Assembly: GCA_006538405.1 (NCBI GenBank) | Contig: BJKQ01000012.1 | Span: 407,001-471,000, forward strand | Length of the DNA: 64,000 nucleotides | Direction of reading: 5' to 3' | From: Hansfordia pulvinata | Lineage: Eukaryota > Ascomycota > Sordariomycetes > Xylariales | Shown here: positions 22,357 through 36,021 of the stretch, in pieces | Numbering within the stretch: position 1 is the first letter of the stretch | Layout of the letters: every line of letters starts with the position of its first letter | Translations under genes and position numbers: made by a program | Notes under the pieces: model-generated | Databases searched by the model: none | What the model was told of the DNA's origin: nothing | The model's input: the letters and a program-made list of their open reading frames with translations, nothing else

Positions 22357-25300
22357 GATGTGTTTTTTTTATTTTATGTATGCTGGTGCGGAAGAGTGGG
22401 AATCCAAGGACCGAGTTGCCCGGGGCGTCCTCTGGCGACGTCGAGTTGTACGAGCAGGAAGCCGAGAGGGAGTCACGAGAGCAAAACGAGGGATAGCACT
22501 GGGCTTGCGTGCTCTTGCGTGTATGCGTGTTCGCCTAGTTGAGTGGTCAAGTGGTGACGGGCTTCCGGGCGGTGTCTTGTTGCCGTCGAGGTGCCACGCC
22601 TCTTCTTATACGGGACTCCTTCGTTTGAGAGGCGTCAAGCGTGTCAACAGGGCCGAAAGGGGGGCAGGTCCCTGGTCAGGCAGAGGCAGGGCTGTCGAGG
22701 TTGGGCTTTTTCTTGTATTCTTGTTTTCTTGTTTTGCTTCCTTCTTCCGGTTCCTCAGAAGCAATTATCGTTTGCCTTGCTGGCAGGCGCAGGGCTTTTT
22801 TTCTGTCTTGTTATCGAGTGGGTGGACGACGACCAGGCGAGTTCCCGGGTGGTCGAGTGGAGGAGGACCGGGGTGTTATATAGGAACGGGCCCCCTGGTG
22901 GCCCCACGCGCAGGCGCCAGCCCAGCAAGCAAGCATGAGGATAAGGTAAGGTAGGTAAGGTAGGTAAGCGTCCTGTTTGTCCGGGTTGCATGACTGGACA
23001 TGAATGACATGGCCCCGGCCAGGAGTGGGCACCACGCAGCACGCCGTCACTCACGGCAACAAGCGCAGGAGCATAGCAGAGCCGGTGCCGGTGCGTGTCG
23101 AGTCGACGAATGAAAGGCCGCGGCCCCGATGATGGAAGCAGGGTAGCAACGCGGCCAATCAGCAGGACCGGCCGTCTTAGACACGCACTTGACGCCTCTC
23201 TGGTCGGTGTGTACCCAGTAGCTAAGTTGGCCCGGCTCGAAAAGGCCGGCCTGCGATCCATCGCCTCCGGCCGAGCAAGTCGAGCCAAACTCTCGTCTCT
23301 TGCTGCTGCTGACGCAGCTAGAGTGACTACAGACAGGACATGGAGTTCTCGCCACTGACCAGACCCGTCCGAACTACGAGACGAGAGCGGCAGGGCTGGG
23401 CACATGCGGGTCACGGCGGTGACGACACACCTGCGGGACTAACACGACCCGGCCGGGGAGGCAGGGGGGTTTTTTTTTTCTCCCTTTCTTTCTTTTTCCC
23501 CTGTATTTTCGAGATGCCGCCACCCCCAGAGAGAAAAGAAGGAAGGAAGAGCAGGGAGAGGCGGGGGGCCAAGCCGCTGCCGAGAAGGACAAGAGAGGCG
23601 CGGTGAGCACGGCCCGGGCGCAAGGCGTGCGAGATTTGCGGAATTTCTTGTTCTTGTTTATTTCTCGCAGCCAGCGGGGCCTACAGCAGGAGCGAGAGAG
23701 AGAGTGTGTGTGAATTGAACAAAAATAAGAAACCAGCGGAATGGAGACCACAGGAAGGGTCAGAGAAAGAAAGAGAAAAAGAAAAGAGGCAATTCTTCGA
23801 GTACACATACGGTACAGTACTCACTCTGATGATGAACCTCCGTCCGTACCTGACGAGGACGCGTCGGCTTGGCCTTGGCTGGGCTTGGCCCCTGCCCTGC
23901 CATTACTATTATATCCTGGGTCGAGTATTGGAGAGGACGGGTGCCGGGATGATCAGCGCACAGCCTGCCTTGTCAGATTGGGCTGCATGTCGTGATGGGC
24001 CATGCCCAGCCCGGCAGGGCTCGCCCTGGAAGCCCTCATGCCGCCAACGCACCACCACACTAATGAACCAGGTCTGGCGTTTGCTGACGTTTGCTGCTGG
24101 CGGGCTGGACTGGACTGGGCTGGGCCGGCTTGGTGAAGATGGGACGGGGGACCCGGGTCCCTTGCCAGCGCGCGCCCCAAGGAACCGGCCATCGGACGGC
24201 CCGAGCACTCTCTCGTCTGATGTCGACCAGAGGGAGGGAATGGAATCGCTGGCTCGCGTGGCGCCGGCCCGGTGCTGTTGCGACGAGTACTCGTACGAGT
24301 ACTACGGGGCACACACTACGAGTACCGCGAGCGAGCACGGGTCCTCTCTCGCACCACGATGGACAGACCGACAGAAAGCACCCATCCAATTGCAACCCAA
24401 CGCCCATTTCTCAGCATCGTCAGATGCTAGGGACAAGTTTCTTCCCCCCCCCCCCACTCACTCACTCACTCCTCTGCCGTGGCGTGGCGCCTGACGACGA
24501 GTCTGGCTTGGGGTTGGATTGGCACCTCAGTGTCCCACTTCGGGAGTCAGATGGTCCTAGCCCGTCGCGGTGGCCACCTCTGCCGATCCGCTTGTGCCAA
24601 CAAGAACACCGGAGCGCCCTTATGCACCTCTGGCACTCTGCAGACAGGTAAGAGGTACTCACTCGTAAGCACTCACTCACTCACTCACTGGGTCTTGCAC
24701 TCGTGAATGCAAGACGAGTACCCGCAGCAGGCCGCAAGGACCTGCCGGGGCGGGGACTCCTACCTACGATATGCGTCTTTCCCCCGCTATCGGCGTCCCC
24801 ATCGCGATCGCAGGGGTTGGCCGGCGATCGCAGGGGACAACCTGGGAAGAGAGAGAGAGAGAGAAGGTCTTTTCTTGTTTCTTATTCCCCCCCCCCCCCC
24901 TCGTCGTCGCCGCCGCCATCCCGCCGCCACTCGCCAGTCTGTCTGTCTGCCGGCCCGGGGTTGGCCAGGGGAGCGGGGCGGTGGCGACGGCACACGAAGA
25001 GCCAAGAGAAGGACGGCGAGAGAAACCGGTTAAGCAAACAGAAAAAAATAAAAAGTTGAAAAGGGGGTCCCCGTCAACACCGAGTCGCAGGAGCGGTGCC
25101 GACGTAATTGTTCGCCGCTTCGCCTCGCGTTCGTCGACAAGATACAACGCATCCTCGTGCGCACTACGCCGGCTACCGACTACTCAAGTCTCCCCTCCAA
25201 TCCCTCCGTCAGCCCCCCCTGGGACTACGAGTACTCGCACTCCGCGATAAGCTCAAGGTGTCCTCGCGAGTAATAATAGACCCCAGGGATAAGCTTAGGG

Positions 25301-28300
25301 AGGGAAGAGGGCGGACGCGGGGCTTATTATTCTTAGAGTCGCAGGCTCATGGAGGGAGCACGTCAGCCGGCGTTGCGCGCGCGCGCCCGCGCTGGCTGAC
25401 TGACTGACCGTGTGGCCTAGCCCAGCCCAGCTTATTACAGCCCAAGCTCAAAATGGCTCTGGAGGAGAGTCGAATCCCAGCCAGGCCAGATGCATTGGAT
25501 GCGTACTCATACGCGTTGGGAGGCCCTGTTGACGAACCACCCCGACCGGGCGGGCGCCAAGATCAGATGCCGAGCCAAGGGGGGACGCCACAGCGCATCG
25601 GACACGCACAGCGTGCAAAGCGTGGGGCCAGGGTACTCGTGCGGCACGCGTAGTCGTCACCACCGCCCGCCAAGTGCCTCCCCCAAGAAACCTGTCACCG
25701 TCCCACCCGCGGCGCCAGTCGGCGAGGCGGGTCGTCCCTTGGGCCCTGGGCCTTGGTTGGCCCTGAGGGGCGGCGGCGTGGTGGGCTCTTGCGGGCGCGG
25801 CGGCGAGCGCATGAACAAGACTCGGCGCCAGAGGAGGATGGATCGGCCCCAAGCCCACCAAGCGCTGACGGCGGAGCCGGCCGGGCGGCCACGGTGTTTC
25901 CTGAAGCTGCGAGCGCAGTACTCGTACTGGTCACTCCGCGCGCGGCCAGGTCATCTACTGATGGTTCGCCCGCCTCGTGGAATCATTGACCCTCCTGCGG
26001 TCGGGGCTGGCAGACACCTAGTACCTACCTAACCTGCTTACTTTGCAGATTGTCTGACAAACCCCCGGCGCCATCGGAGCGCTCGTGCGAGGTAGAAGGA
26101 GAGGAGAGGAGAGGAGGAGGAGGAGGGGCGGGAAGACCATCACTTCAGAAAATCGAATCCACGTCAAGCAAGCGAACCAAGTCACGCCCTCCCATGTGCT
26201 GCGCCCGCCGCGCCATCACGTCCCAAGTGTCACGAACGGAGGGAAGAAAGGGGGGTGTTCCGACGTCGCCATGCCACGGTCGTTTTGTGCGATAGTCGGC
26301 AACGGAAGGAAAGGTGGGAGAGGGTGGGGATGGGGGAGGCACATGAGCGTTCCGCGTCGACGATAACGCTTAGGAGGGGCCACACCTCTGCGCCGGCTTT
26401 TCGTGCCCATGGTACGATGGCGGCGACACACACGGCGGCGACACACAGCAGCAGCAGCAGCAGCGATAATATTCGAACATGCGAGTCTATGCGTGGGCAC
26501 ATGCCTGGCGTCCCCCCCCCCCCCCCCCCCCCCCCCGCCTCGAACCACACACACCCGCGTAGAACCTACATATTGGGTGCAGATTCGAACAGGGGGAAGG
26601 GTTGCCCTTGTGCCCCCCCTCCTCACTCCTCACTCCCGAATCTGGAAGCACCGCAGTTGCGATTTCGGTCGACGGGTCTGCAGGGCGCAGGTGATCTGCG
26701 AACCGGCCTGCCCTGAAAAAAAACCCCACGGGCTCCGATTCGGATCGATCGCTCTTCTTCCCGTGCAAGCAAGCAAGGACCTGGCATCTGGAGGGAAAAT
26801 GCTTGGTGAGGTAAGCAGGCAGACAGACATAGACACATACATACGAGTACCCTGCTAGAGTTGCGACCCCCTGGCCGGCAGTCCTCCTCGGGGTCGCGTC
26901 TCTCGGCTATTTGGTCAATGATATTAGCAATTCTTTCATCATCCCCATCATCAGCGCCGCCGCCGGTGACATCCCCGTTCACCACCCCGTCCGGGCAGAA
27001 TGGAAGGGGACCTGCCATCCCCGGCTTTGCCTTGTCGTCTGCCTTCCCCCCCGCTCTTCCCCAGCCAGCGCCGGACCTCGGGCCCGCAAGGTAAGGCGAG
27101 AGAGAGAGGGTCCGTTCACTCGTGCGGTCCACCCCCTTCCCCCGTCACCGCGCCGTCGGCCCATATCGACGCGACGTCTTTGGTGGTGGTACTTGCCCGA
27201 TATCACATGATGAGGGAGCGGGTTTTCCGGAGTCGGTCGCTCGCAAGGCCTCTTCCGATCCTGCCCCGAGACCATCTCGGGTAAGGGTCACTGCGAGGGC
27301 AATCCTCTCCAGTCTGCCCCGATGATGAGTCAGTCCCGGCGCCCCCTATCGCGTCCTTCCTGCCCGCGAGACCGGCGCTGTCTCAACCGCGCGTCCCGGG
27401 GTGTGGTCCCAGAGATCAAGTGTAACGTATTCCGCCTTGGTTGGTCCCGCCGCCGCCACCGCCGTCGTTGTCGTCGCTGCAGGCAGGAATTCTCATTCTG
27501 CGACCCCGAACTGCCGAACAAACCCAGCCCCCCCCCCCCCCCCCAAAACCCCCAAACCCCCACATCGACCCGCTGCCCCGGCCGCTTTCGCTTGGAATCA
27601 CCAAAGCTTAAAACGGAGGGCTGGCGACCTTCCCCAGCCGGCCAGCCGGGCCCCTCGGCTCGGCCGGCGGAGTTCCGGCGATGGTCCCGGCTTGCCGTCG
27701 CGCTGATATGAAGAGGTAGGCCGTAGGGCGCGCGACATGAACAGGGCTGCCGACCGGTAGACAGAGACTCGGGTCTTGGAGGGTGTAGCGGGCTCGGTTA
27801 GGGGGGGTTTTGCGCCGACCCTCAACTGACGCGGGGAGTGGATCATTGGGCTCGGGGCTGGCTCGGCGGCCCGCCGGCATCTTCGCGGCGCGAGAGAGAG
27901 GAAGTGTGTCTCACCTGTCACCCCGGACAAAGACTATTGAGCACCGCCCGCCACACCACTGGTGAGCCCGCCTGTGACGTGACAAGTGGCCGTGGCCAGG
28001 GGCACTTGCGTTATGAACCTGCGTGCTGGGTGCTGGGTGGCTCGAGGGCGTTTCGGCGCCGGCTTTGAGCGGGCTTGGTTTCGAATCACTGCGTCAAAGA
28101 GACACAGCCCACTGCGTAGTGAGGGGCGGGGCGTTGTTGCAATAGGGCTGGGAAGAGTTCCGCGCTGAGTCGTGTGCGGAGGCTCCAGCTTGGTAACGAC
28201 CTCCCCCATGCTTCGTCGTGGTGGGCAGATGCGAGCCACTGATTTCGTAGCCGTCGTACTCTGACTTCAGTGCGTGTCGCCGTCGAGTTTCATCCCATGA

Positions 28301-29250
28301 TTCGCGAAAGTGGAATGGAGAGACAGACTGACGAGGCCTTTTCTGCATGCTGTTGACGGAGGCCGCGAACTCGAGCCACAGATCCAATGAGCCCAGCCCC
28401 GATTCTAAGCTCGAGTTCACATTACCTATGCGTGATTGCGGGGGCTCAACTCCCACAGTTCTATGGTTGCAATGGCATTCATGATGAGCGCCTGGCTGTT
28501 GTTCCGTCACCGCGCCTAATCCACCTCGCCTCATCTGTGACCAGAACAACACCTCTGACCACGGCCTCGAAGACAGGGCTGGTCGCTCTGCGCGTGGCGG
28601 CGGTAGCAAGGGCATTTTGATTGAAAGGTCGAGAGGCAAGTCATGGTCGATCTTAGCTGAGAGGGTCTAGGTTATTCGAGGAGACCAGGTATAACCAGTA
28701 GAATCGGTGAACAGACCAGTGCTTTACGCCAGAGTGCCCGTGCTTTATCTGATCACTATGAGGGGGTGGTCGCTTATTGAGGTCGCCATTGCCAAGATCG
28801 GAGGCTGAAGCAGAAATGTTTCGAGAGCAGGGCAACGACAAATACTCTGGCACTGGAACACCTGCCATTGGAGCTTCCTTGAGCAGCCCACCACCAATCA
28901 CCAACATCCCTTCATCATAGAGGATAGTCGTGCGTAAACTTTTGCGAGAAAGCCCTTGACCTCATAGAGACAAGAGGATCTATATTCCAAAGATGTTGCC
29001 GCTTTCGACTGACTTTGGTATCGTAGATGATGCTCGACGTAAGAGTCAGGTCATGCATAAGAGTCCCATGGAATAACTCGGAACGGGAGATATCTGTGTG
29101 TAAAGACAGTACGTCAAGGTTGACACACTTAACCTAATGTATGAACTGGCCGCGCTTCTTTTCAATGGGTGTGTCGAAGGCCGAGTGTCGCTGGTAAGAC
29201 CCCCTGGGTGATCTTGAGAAGTTCCAGACTGATGGCTGGCGCATAAAGGG
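22357..29250. other. Long gene-poor intergenic region
   Basis: Nearly 7 kb with no gene I can support. It contains repeated GGTAAGGTAGGTAAG motifs (22943-22968), GAGTACTCGTACGAGTAC palindromes (24285-24303 and others), T/C homopolymers, CACTCACTCACT tracts (24456-24472, 24658-24690) and a 25-base poly-C. A 172-codon frame starting at ATG about 28614 on minus lies in locally lower-GC DNA and might be real, but shows no known motif. Confidence 0.45.
26512..26536. repeat. Poly-C tract (25 bases)
   Basis: Uninterrupted run of C on plus. No coding context. Similar long C runs occur at 35220-35244, 39313-39330 and 40132-40161. Confidence 0.9.
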
Positions 29251-29309
29251 AGAGAGACGCCGGCGAGTACTCAAACAATACCGTCATTGGGCTCCATTCG
29301 CACCGCGAT

Positions 29310-30700
29310 GTGATTCAGAGGCCGCAAAACTTCCAATTACCGGAAGGTGTTTCCATCGAATCAGACTTCGTGTCGGAAACGTCTCAATATATGATTGAGA
29401 TGATATCGCGAATTCAGTTGATTCTTAGGTACGTACGTAAGAGGTTTAACAAGGTAAATAAAACGAATGAACTGCGAGGAGACTGGAAAGCCACGAAGGT
29501 CGGCCTTGACGACTCTCAGTCGTCTTCAAATTGCCAGACACACAACCAGGCTCTCGGGTGTGGGGCCGCCATGACCCAGGTGTGCGCAAACAAACGGTGG
29601 AAGAGGTCCAACGTGCGGGACCAGCAGAAGTGCCAGGGACCGGGTGCGCTTCCATCAGAGGAACAAGAACAGATTAACGACCTTACAGAAAAAAACGCAA
29701 CTCTGCGTAAGGAAGTCGCCAATCTCACTACTGGCCCGGATGTCGTTGTGTAACAGTTGGCACAGCTTCTCGCGGCCCAGAACGCGGGGAATGCCCGTGC
29801 TGACCAGCACATCCCGGGTACTGCCTCTGGGAATGGTACAGGCGCTTCACCTAACTCTCAGGAACTTTACGGTGGCTCCGGGGATGACCAGCGTCTGCAG
29901 CGCACGCAATCCCGCAGGATCAGATTCAACCTTCCCACAGGTCCCGATGGAGGGCTCTCGTTGATTGGGATGCGCGTTTCGTCGGGTATGGCCTCTGCAT
30001 GGCGGCTCTACCGCGTGGGCATGATCTCAGAGGGGAATGGACGATCGTCTCAATTGGATGATTTCCCACGGCAGCCTTGACAAAGGCCATCGGCTATCTT
30101 GGTGATCCGTGAGGTTTGGGGCTGTGGTTGTATCCAGAATGGGGCAGCAGCCATGTGTTTCGCACTCTCGTTGACTGCGGGTCCTTGGCTGATCTGATCA
30201 GCCTGGAATGTATGCAAGCTTCCGGTCTTGTCTGCATGCCTTTAACTACAGCAGACTTCTATCTTCGGCTGGCAGACGACTCTTCCACTTCACTAAGGCA
30301 TTTATGACTGTGGGTGGTTGTGTCCGAGCGTGCCTCTCAGTGATGTACGGACCAACACGAGTTTCGCCGGAAGGATCTCGCGGGTCATGCGAATGGATTC
30401 GAGAATATTAGTTTGATCTCAACCGAGCATCATCATCATGCTGAGAGCATCATACTCGACTGCAACGCGGTCAGCACGAGACCGGCATTTTCGGCCTCAC
30501 ACAGGCTTGTCGTTAGATATCTGAGTCAACTTTGCGAATCAGAGTCGCGTCACCTCTTTAGGTCCCGTGCTGATTCACATAGGCTCTTTAACCAAGTTGG
30601 CTACTCAAGATTGATCATGATCAACTGCGACGAGTGATGCGTAGCCTTGTGTCTAATCCAATTTCGCGCACTGATTCATACTGCTGATAGGATCTTCACT
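29310..30700 (+). mobile_element. Degraded LTR-retrotransposon relic (gag / aspartic-protease fragments)
   Basis: Two coding remnants lie in order in DNA of clearly lower GC than the flanks. The first (29310-29753) ends in a coiled-coil-like EEQEQINDLTEKNATLRKEV, as in many Gypsy-type gag proteins. The second (30116-30307) contains FRTLVDCGSLADLIS and FYLRLADDSS, resembling the retropepsin active-site strand (D-S/C-G) and the following LRLADGS-type strand of fungal Ty3/Gypsy elements. Stops and frame breaks interrupt both, and no reverse transcriptase or terminal repeats were found. Family assignment is from remembered motif patterns. Confidence 0.5.
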
Positions 30701-32862
30701 GCGAACTTACTTCTGAGCAGCTTCGGCTACGGGCGACTTGAAGGGTGTACGTCTAACGAGGACAGTCCAGTGCGTGAGTCGTCTTGTAGGGCGTTTCCAG
30801 TCTTGTTAGACGTGGGAGCGTGCTACTGTGGCGTGCTGCTTTTGTCCCAGAAAAGAGATGAAGCTGGCCAGAGCCCCGCCGTGCCTGAATGAAGCAGTTT
30901 GGGCCCCTTTCGTTCTGGGCGAAGGTGTCGCTGCAGTTGCCTACCAGTGGCCCTTATCCCTTGCTGCCCACAGCACCGAGGGGACGTCCTTGCTGTGCTA
31001 AACGTGGTTGGAGATCTCCCGCCTCCCCTCCCCCCTCTTGAGGGTCCTTCGATGACAGGTTCCGAAACTCTTCAGCCATCACTCGATGGTGGGTACTGCT
31101 TGGCAACACTATCTTTATGTACTCGACTTGCTTCGCTCATCGCCAATGACACTCTTCCTACCGGCCGGCCACAAGGAAGCCAACGAAACCGCCTTTCGCA
31201 CAAAGCACGGCCGAGTCGTATTCATCCGGCGACCAAGCCTTGCAAAGAATGTAGAGCTGACACGTTGGACGGCGTGTTTGCGAACAGCTAGAGTGACTGT
31301 TTACGCTGCTATGTATACCTACCTATGAAGGTCCTTAATCTTCGCATACTACAACCCCGGCGCCGCGAATCCGAACCATTGACTTCCCTGACGACACTCG
31401 GTCAGTTGTCACCCTCGCAATGTTCTGAACGTGAGCCAAGGATCAATCGGCGCAAAGGCCCCTCCGGTCAGCCCGCCTGTGGCGCCACCGGCAGCCTTGG
31501 GGGTGAAGGTGGCTCGGCAACATGCAAAGCTGCAGCGCGTAGCTTTCAAGCAAAAGGGCTCATCTCCACAGAACCCAGTTTTGCAGCACGGCTCGAGAAT
31601 AGAGCGAAGACGGCCTTTCCGAGCGGACGAGCGACACCTTGGTCCCAGTCACTCAATCCTGTCATCTTGCCAGTCTACATTATCTCGAGGGAAGCTACCC
31701 GTACCTCCCTCCTGCGGGTGGCTGACCGCAGGCCGCTGTGTCTGGACGCCACACCCCTCCCGCCCCCGGCCCTGGAAGGCCTGTCTCACGTCCTGAGACG
31801 CGGCCCACAAGCCACAGTGGTCACATGTTGCTCCTAGGAAGCGGGGGAGGGACGAGCGGGTTCAGGCGAAAGTCGTGCGGTGAGGCCCAGTTGCAGTTGG
31901 TGATCAGACACGGAGTCCTTCCCGACTACTCGTACCAAGCACCTATCTGTACCCAAGCAGGCACGCCACGCGCGCGCGTCTTCATACTCCCGCAAAGATT
32001 TTCCCCCCTAACCCCTACTCGCGCACCCAGGCGCGTCAACACGGAAGGGGGGACGGGGGGGGGGGGCGCATTCGCTCATCACAACTCACATGTCAGATAT
32101 GACGTTCTTGCCGAGTCTCTCGGTCCCTCTCCTTTCGAAGCGGCCGGCAGGTTGGTCTCGAACCATGCCGCCGCTCAGGTTCCCAGACCGAAGCGGCCTT
32201 TTCCCGTGTGCACGAGGACCGGATTGGTGGTTGGTAGCGTTGTAAGCCACCCCGTTTGTTTCATTTCTTTTCTTCTCTCATTCGAAGTCTGGCGGTAGCC
32301 AACCAACCAAACCGACCGACCGACCAAGCGCGGAGTAAGATCCTGAAAGCCCTGGGACATCTTACGAGTGACACCTCCGAGTACCTACGAGTAGACACAG
32401 GAATTGTCAAGGCAGCTGGGGGTTTCGACGTTGAGAAAAGTTGCGGTGGGCAAATGTCCCCTGACTGATTGGAAGAATCCCGCGCCGGCGCCGACGTTCG
32501 TTCTGGACCACCGATTACCCGCATGCATGTCCCGACACGCCCACCTCGCAGGCGGGCATGTTGTGCTGTCCTGCAGTGACTCCGCGCGTCCCGCCTCGCA
32601 GGCGATTGCTCGGGCGAGTAGTTAATTAACTCGCGGGGCCTGGTGAACGGGAATCCCCGGGCACCAGACCAGACCGAAGTCCCCACCCGTGCAAACGACA
32701 CCTCCTAATCTTGTTCGCCTCGCGTTGAAGCCTCGAGCAGCCCGGCTTATCAGTCTTCCCGCTGACCCCGGCGTCCCCAAAAGGCAAGCTAGGTGTGGCT
32801 ACGGGTGAGCCGGGTTGTGGTCTGCGGAGAGCGGAGACAAGCCCCCCGCCTCCTCTGCCTGT

Positions 32863-32896
32863 ACCTTGCCTTGCCTTGCCTTGCCTTGCCTTGCCT
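32863..32896. repeat. (CCTTG)n pentanucleotide repeat
   Basis: Six to seven perfect tandem copies of a 5-bp unit on plus, outside any gene. Confidence 0.85.
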
Positions 32897-35219
32897 AACA
32901 GACAGATTCAGATTGCATCCGTGGCTAGAAGACAGCCTCGCAGGATGCATCGGGACCATCTCAAATAGAGAGAGTGTGAGAGACCAGAGGGCGGTAAAAC
33001 CTGGAAAAGGGGTGCATATCGCGCACGACGGCTCTTTCTCTCCCCCTCTCTGTCTTTGGGGGAGCCGAGGCCGCGCGCGCGAGGTCTGTGTGCTTGCAGC
33101 GATTACTGATCAACGCACACACTCGCGCCCGTGCATGCATACACACCGACCGACCGCGACAGGATTGTTCTGTGCGGTGCCAGTGCCGTTCGTTGCTCTC
33201 CTCTCTGTGTCTTCCTCCCGTGTGTCTACCAGTTCTTCTGTCTGGCGGTCTGTCTGTCTTGCCCGCCCGCGCCCCCGTGACAGACAGTGCCGCGAACACC
33301 CAACGGCTGCGCAGGGCAAAAGTCGGGTAGGATTCCTCAATATCCCACTCCCCTCTCCCCCTGCCTTTCCAAGGCGAGCAGGGATTTCTGTGATGGATAT
33401 GTACGGTGTATGTGGGTTATCGAGATTCGAGGTAAGCGCCCCCCCCCCCCCTCAGCCCCCCCATTCAAAAAGGCTGGTGCAGCCGCTTGCCCGCCTCACC
33501 GGTCGACAGCCCACACGCAATAGCCGTCGTCGGCATTTGGACCCGTGATTGCGGGGGTGGGTTTTGGCTGCTTGTGGTTCCAGCCCTGTCAGGCTCGGAA
33601 ACCCCCGGTCTCGCCCCCCCCCCCGCCTTCCCTCATACCGTGACCGTGGCGCTGGCGTTGGCGCCGGGGAGGGAATTTGTGGGCTCGCAGGGGGGGTTTC
33701 GGGGACTCGCTGGAGCATTTGGGGGGGGTTTATCGTGACGGCGGGCAGGCAGGCAGCTGAAGCCCTGGCGAGCCAGCCAGCTCATACGAGTGCTCCGTAC
33801 CGCCAAGGGACCTACCTGGTCGAGAGTGTTCTAATAGATGTCCATGTCTGCCCCTTTGCTGGCGTCGACACGGGGCAACGGACGGCCCACGCAGTCGAGC
33901 CGCCAACCGCGAGACGGTGGTGCCGTGCGGGCCCTGTTTTGTGTGTGTGTGTGTGAAGAAGCGGCAGCGGCCCAACGGCCTACCTACGAGTAGCGTACTC
34001 GTAGGGCACGCGTGCAAGGGAGGGCGGCCATCAAGGTGGCAGACCTTTGCACGCCACAAATCAGCTAGTTGACGGATACATCCAATGTGCTTGTACACGT
34101 ACGAGTACTCGTAGCTACTCGTTCGTAGTCTGTCCCTACACTTCTTCCTAATTCGACGGCGCCCCGTATGCCATCCCAGGCACTCGGGTGCGAGTGGACT
34201 TGCCGGTGGCCTCGACCAGGGCCCAGACAGGCCCTATCTGTTTCCTACGGGCATCTTTCCCCCCGGGATCCTCCTGACGACAAGGGCTGAGAGAATAGTA
34301 GGAGGGATATTGAGGGCAATAATAATCAACCCCCCCTCTCCCCTTTCTCCTCCTCTTCCCCGTCCCCGTCCCAAGGCCGTCCTATCGAATCGTCCCACCC
34401 GGAGATGGGAGATGGGATTCTGGATTCTCTGGGGCGGGTCTCACACCAGCCGGCGGGAGTGGCTTGATCGTGTTTTTTTTCTTTCTTCCTAATCTCGTCT
34501 CCCACCCCGTCCCCCCAAATGATGCATCACAAAGGCGCCCACGCCACCCACACGCGGGGTGGGAGGGTAGATTCGCGCCTTTGCGTCTTGCGAGGGTCCT
34601 CATTTTCGCTTGTTGCCCCCCGACGACGCACGGCAACAGGCAACGCCCGTCTGGCCCCAAGAACGGGGGCCGCTTTCGCTAGGTAGCTGCTCAACCCAAT
34701 CGACAGCCCCCCAATGAAACTGTGCGCCGATGTACCCCGGGATCCCCGGGCCCAGTCTCGCGGGGAAAGCAACTCGGGGGACGAAACGAGTATGTGGTCC
34801 GGATAGCCTTACTCGTAAATGCGAGATAGAAACGGGAATGAATATCAAAAAATGAAATAAAAAATACCATGACACGCTACCTCCGAGGTTTGCACCCGAT
34901 TCCCATTCTGAAAGCTCAATCGCCGTTGATGATGATGATGGAAAAAAAAAAAAAAGAACATGTCCAAACCTCCCCCAACTTGGAATCCTTGTCAATCAGC
35001 CAACCCATCCCACCCGTCGAAATGCTCGACCCGTCACAAGATGGAAAAAGAGATATCCCAATTTCTGGTGGCGCGCGACCAAGAGACGGGGGTTTTGGCA
35101 GGGTTGGGGCCGGGATGGCAACATGTGTGGGTATCACCTACCACCTGCCACCCCCCTCCCGTCAACCACAAGAGCGTGTATAGTATGTATACCACGTGAA
35201 TGTGAATAGGCTGTGTCGT

Positions 35220-35244
35220 CCCCCCCCCCCCCCCCCCCCCCCCC
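35220..35244. repeat. Poly-C tract (25 bases)
   Basis: Uninterrupted C run on plus within the gene-poor zone. Confidence 0.9.
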
Positions 35245-36021
35245 GCTCACCCCTCCAAGCCAGCCAGTATCGGGAGGGCTGAAAGACGAGGGCTGAATTG
35301 GTGAAAATGCCATGTTCAGGATAGCGAAAACTCCGTTTTCCAGGAAAATGCGCGCCCGCCGCGTGAGCCACGAAACCAACCCCCCCGCGGCCCGGCGGGT
35401 GAGAGGATCGAGCGACTGAGAAGCTCCCTTATCCCTCCCCCTCCCCCGCCCGCTTGTCATGCCATCCGCCTCCCCCCCCCTGGTCTCGCCGCGCGGTGTA
35501 AGGTAGTTGACCAACGTGGCGGTCGGACTCTCGTGTGCGTGTGCGCGGGCGCGGGCGCGCGCCCGTCTGGTAGCAGTGCAAGCGGTAGAAGACCCGAGTC
35601 GGAGAAGCCGATTTTTTATCTTTGTTGGTCTCTTTTGGCTTGGTTTCGAATCCCGAACCGTTATTTTCTTTTCTTTTCTTTTCTTGCCGCTTATTTCGTT
35701 TTTTTCGCGTGCCGACCGGGGGGAGAGCTCGCGCGGCGGGAGTGTGTGCGTGTGCGTGTGTGGTTTGGTGTCGCCCTTGTATCTTGTTCTTGTTTTCTCT
35801 CTCTCATTTTTCTCCCATTTGTCCTTGTTCATGTTATTTCCATTCATTTCAGACAAAGGACGTCTGCATCTTGTTGCGCCGTATCATCGACTCCCAGGCC
35901 ACCTTGGGTTGCACGCGGCAATCCGCTGCAGAGGGAATGAGGTGGTCAGCTGGGTCCTTGGTCCTATAATTTACGCGCCGGGCAAAGGGAATAGACGGAA
36001 GGACCCGGAGGGGGCCCTAGA

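Larger units (their letters stand above)
30701..36021. other. Gene-poor intergenic region with microsatellites
   Basis: No supported gene. Contents seen: (CCTTG)n at about 32863-32895, multiple TACGAGTA/TACTCGTA motifs (31924-31932, 32379-32395, 33982-34003, 34098-34125), poly-C at 35220-35244, and (TTTTC)n at about 35666-35690. Confidence 0.45.

Noticed and set aside
28095..28616. 172-codon frame on minus in lower-GC DNA
   Set aside because: No recognised motif or supporting context. It may be real, but I could not support it.
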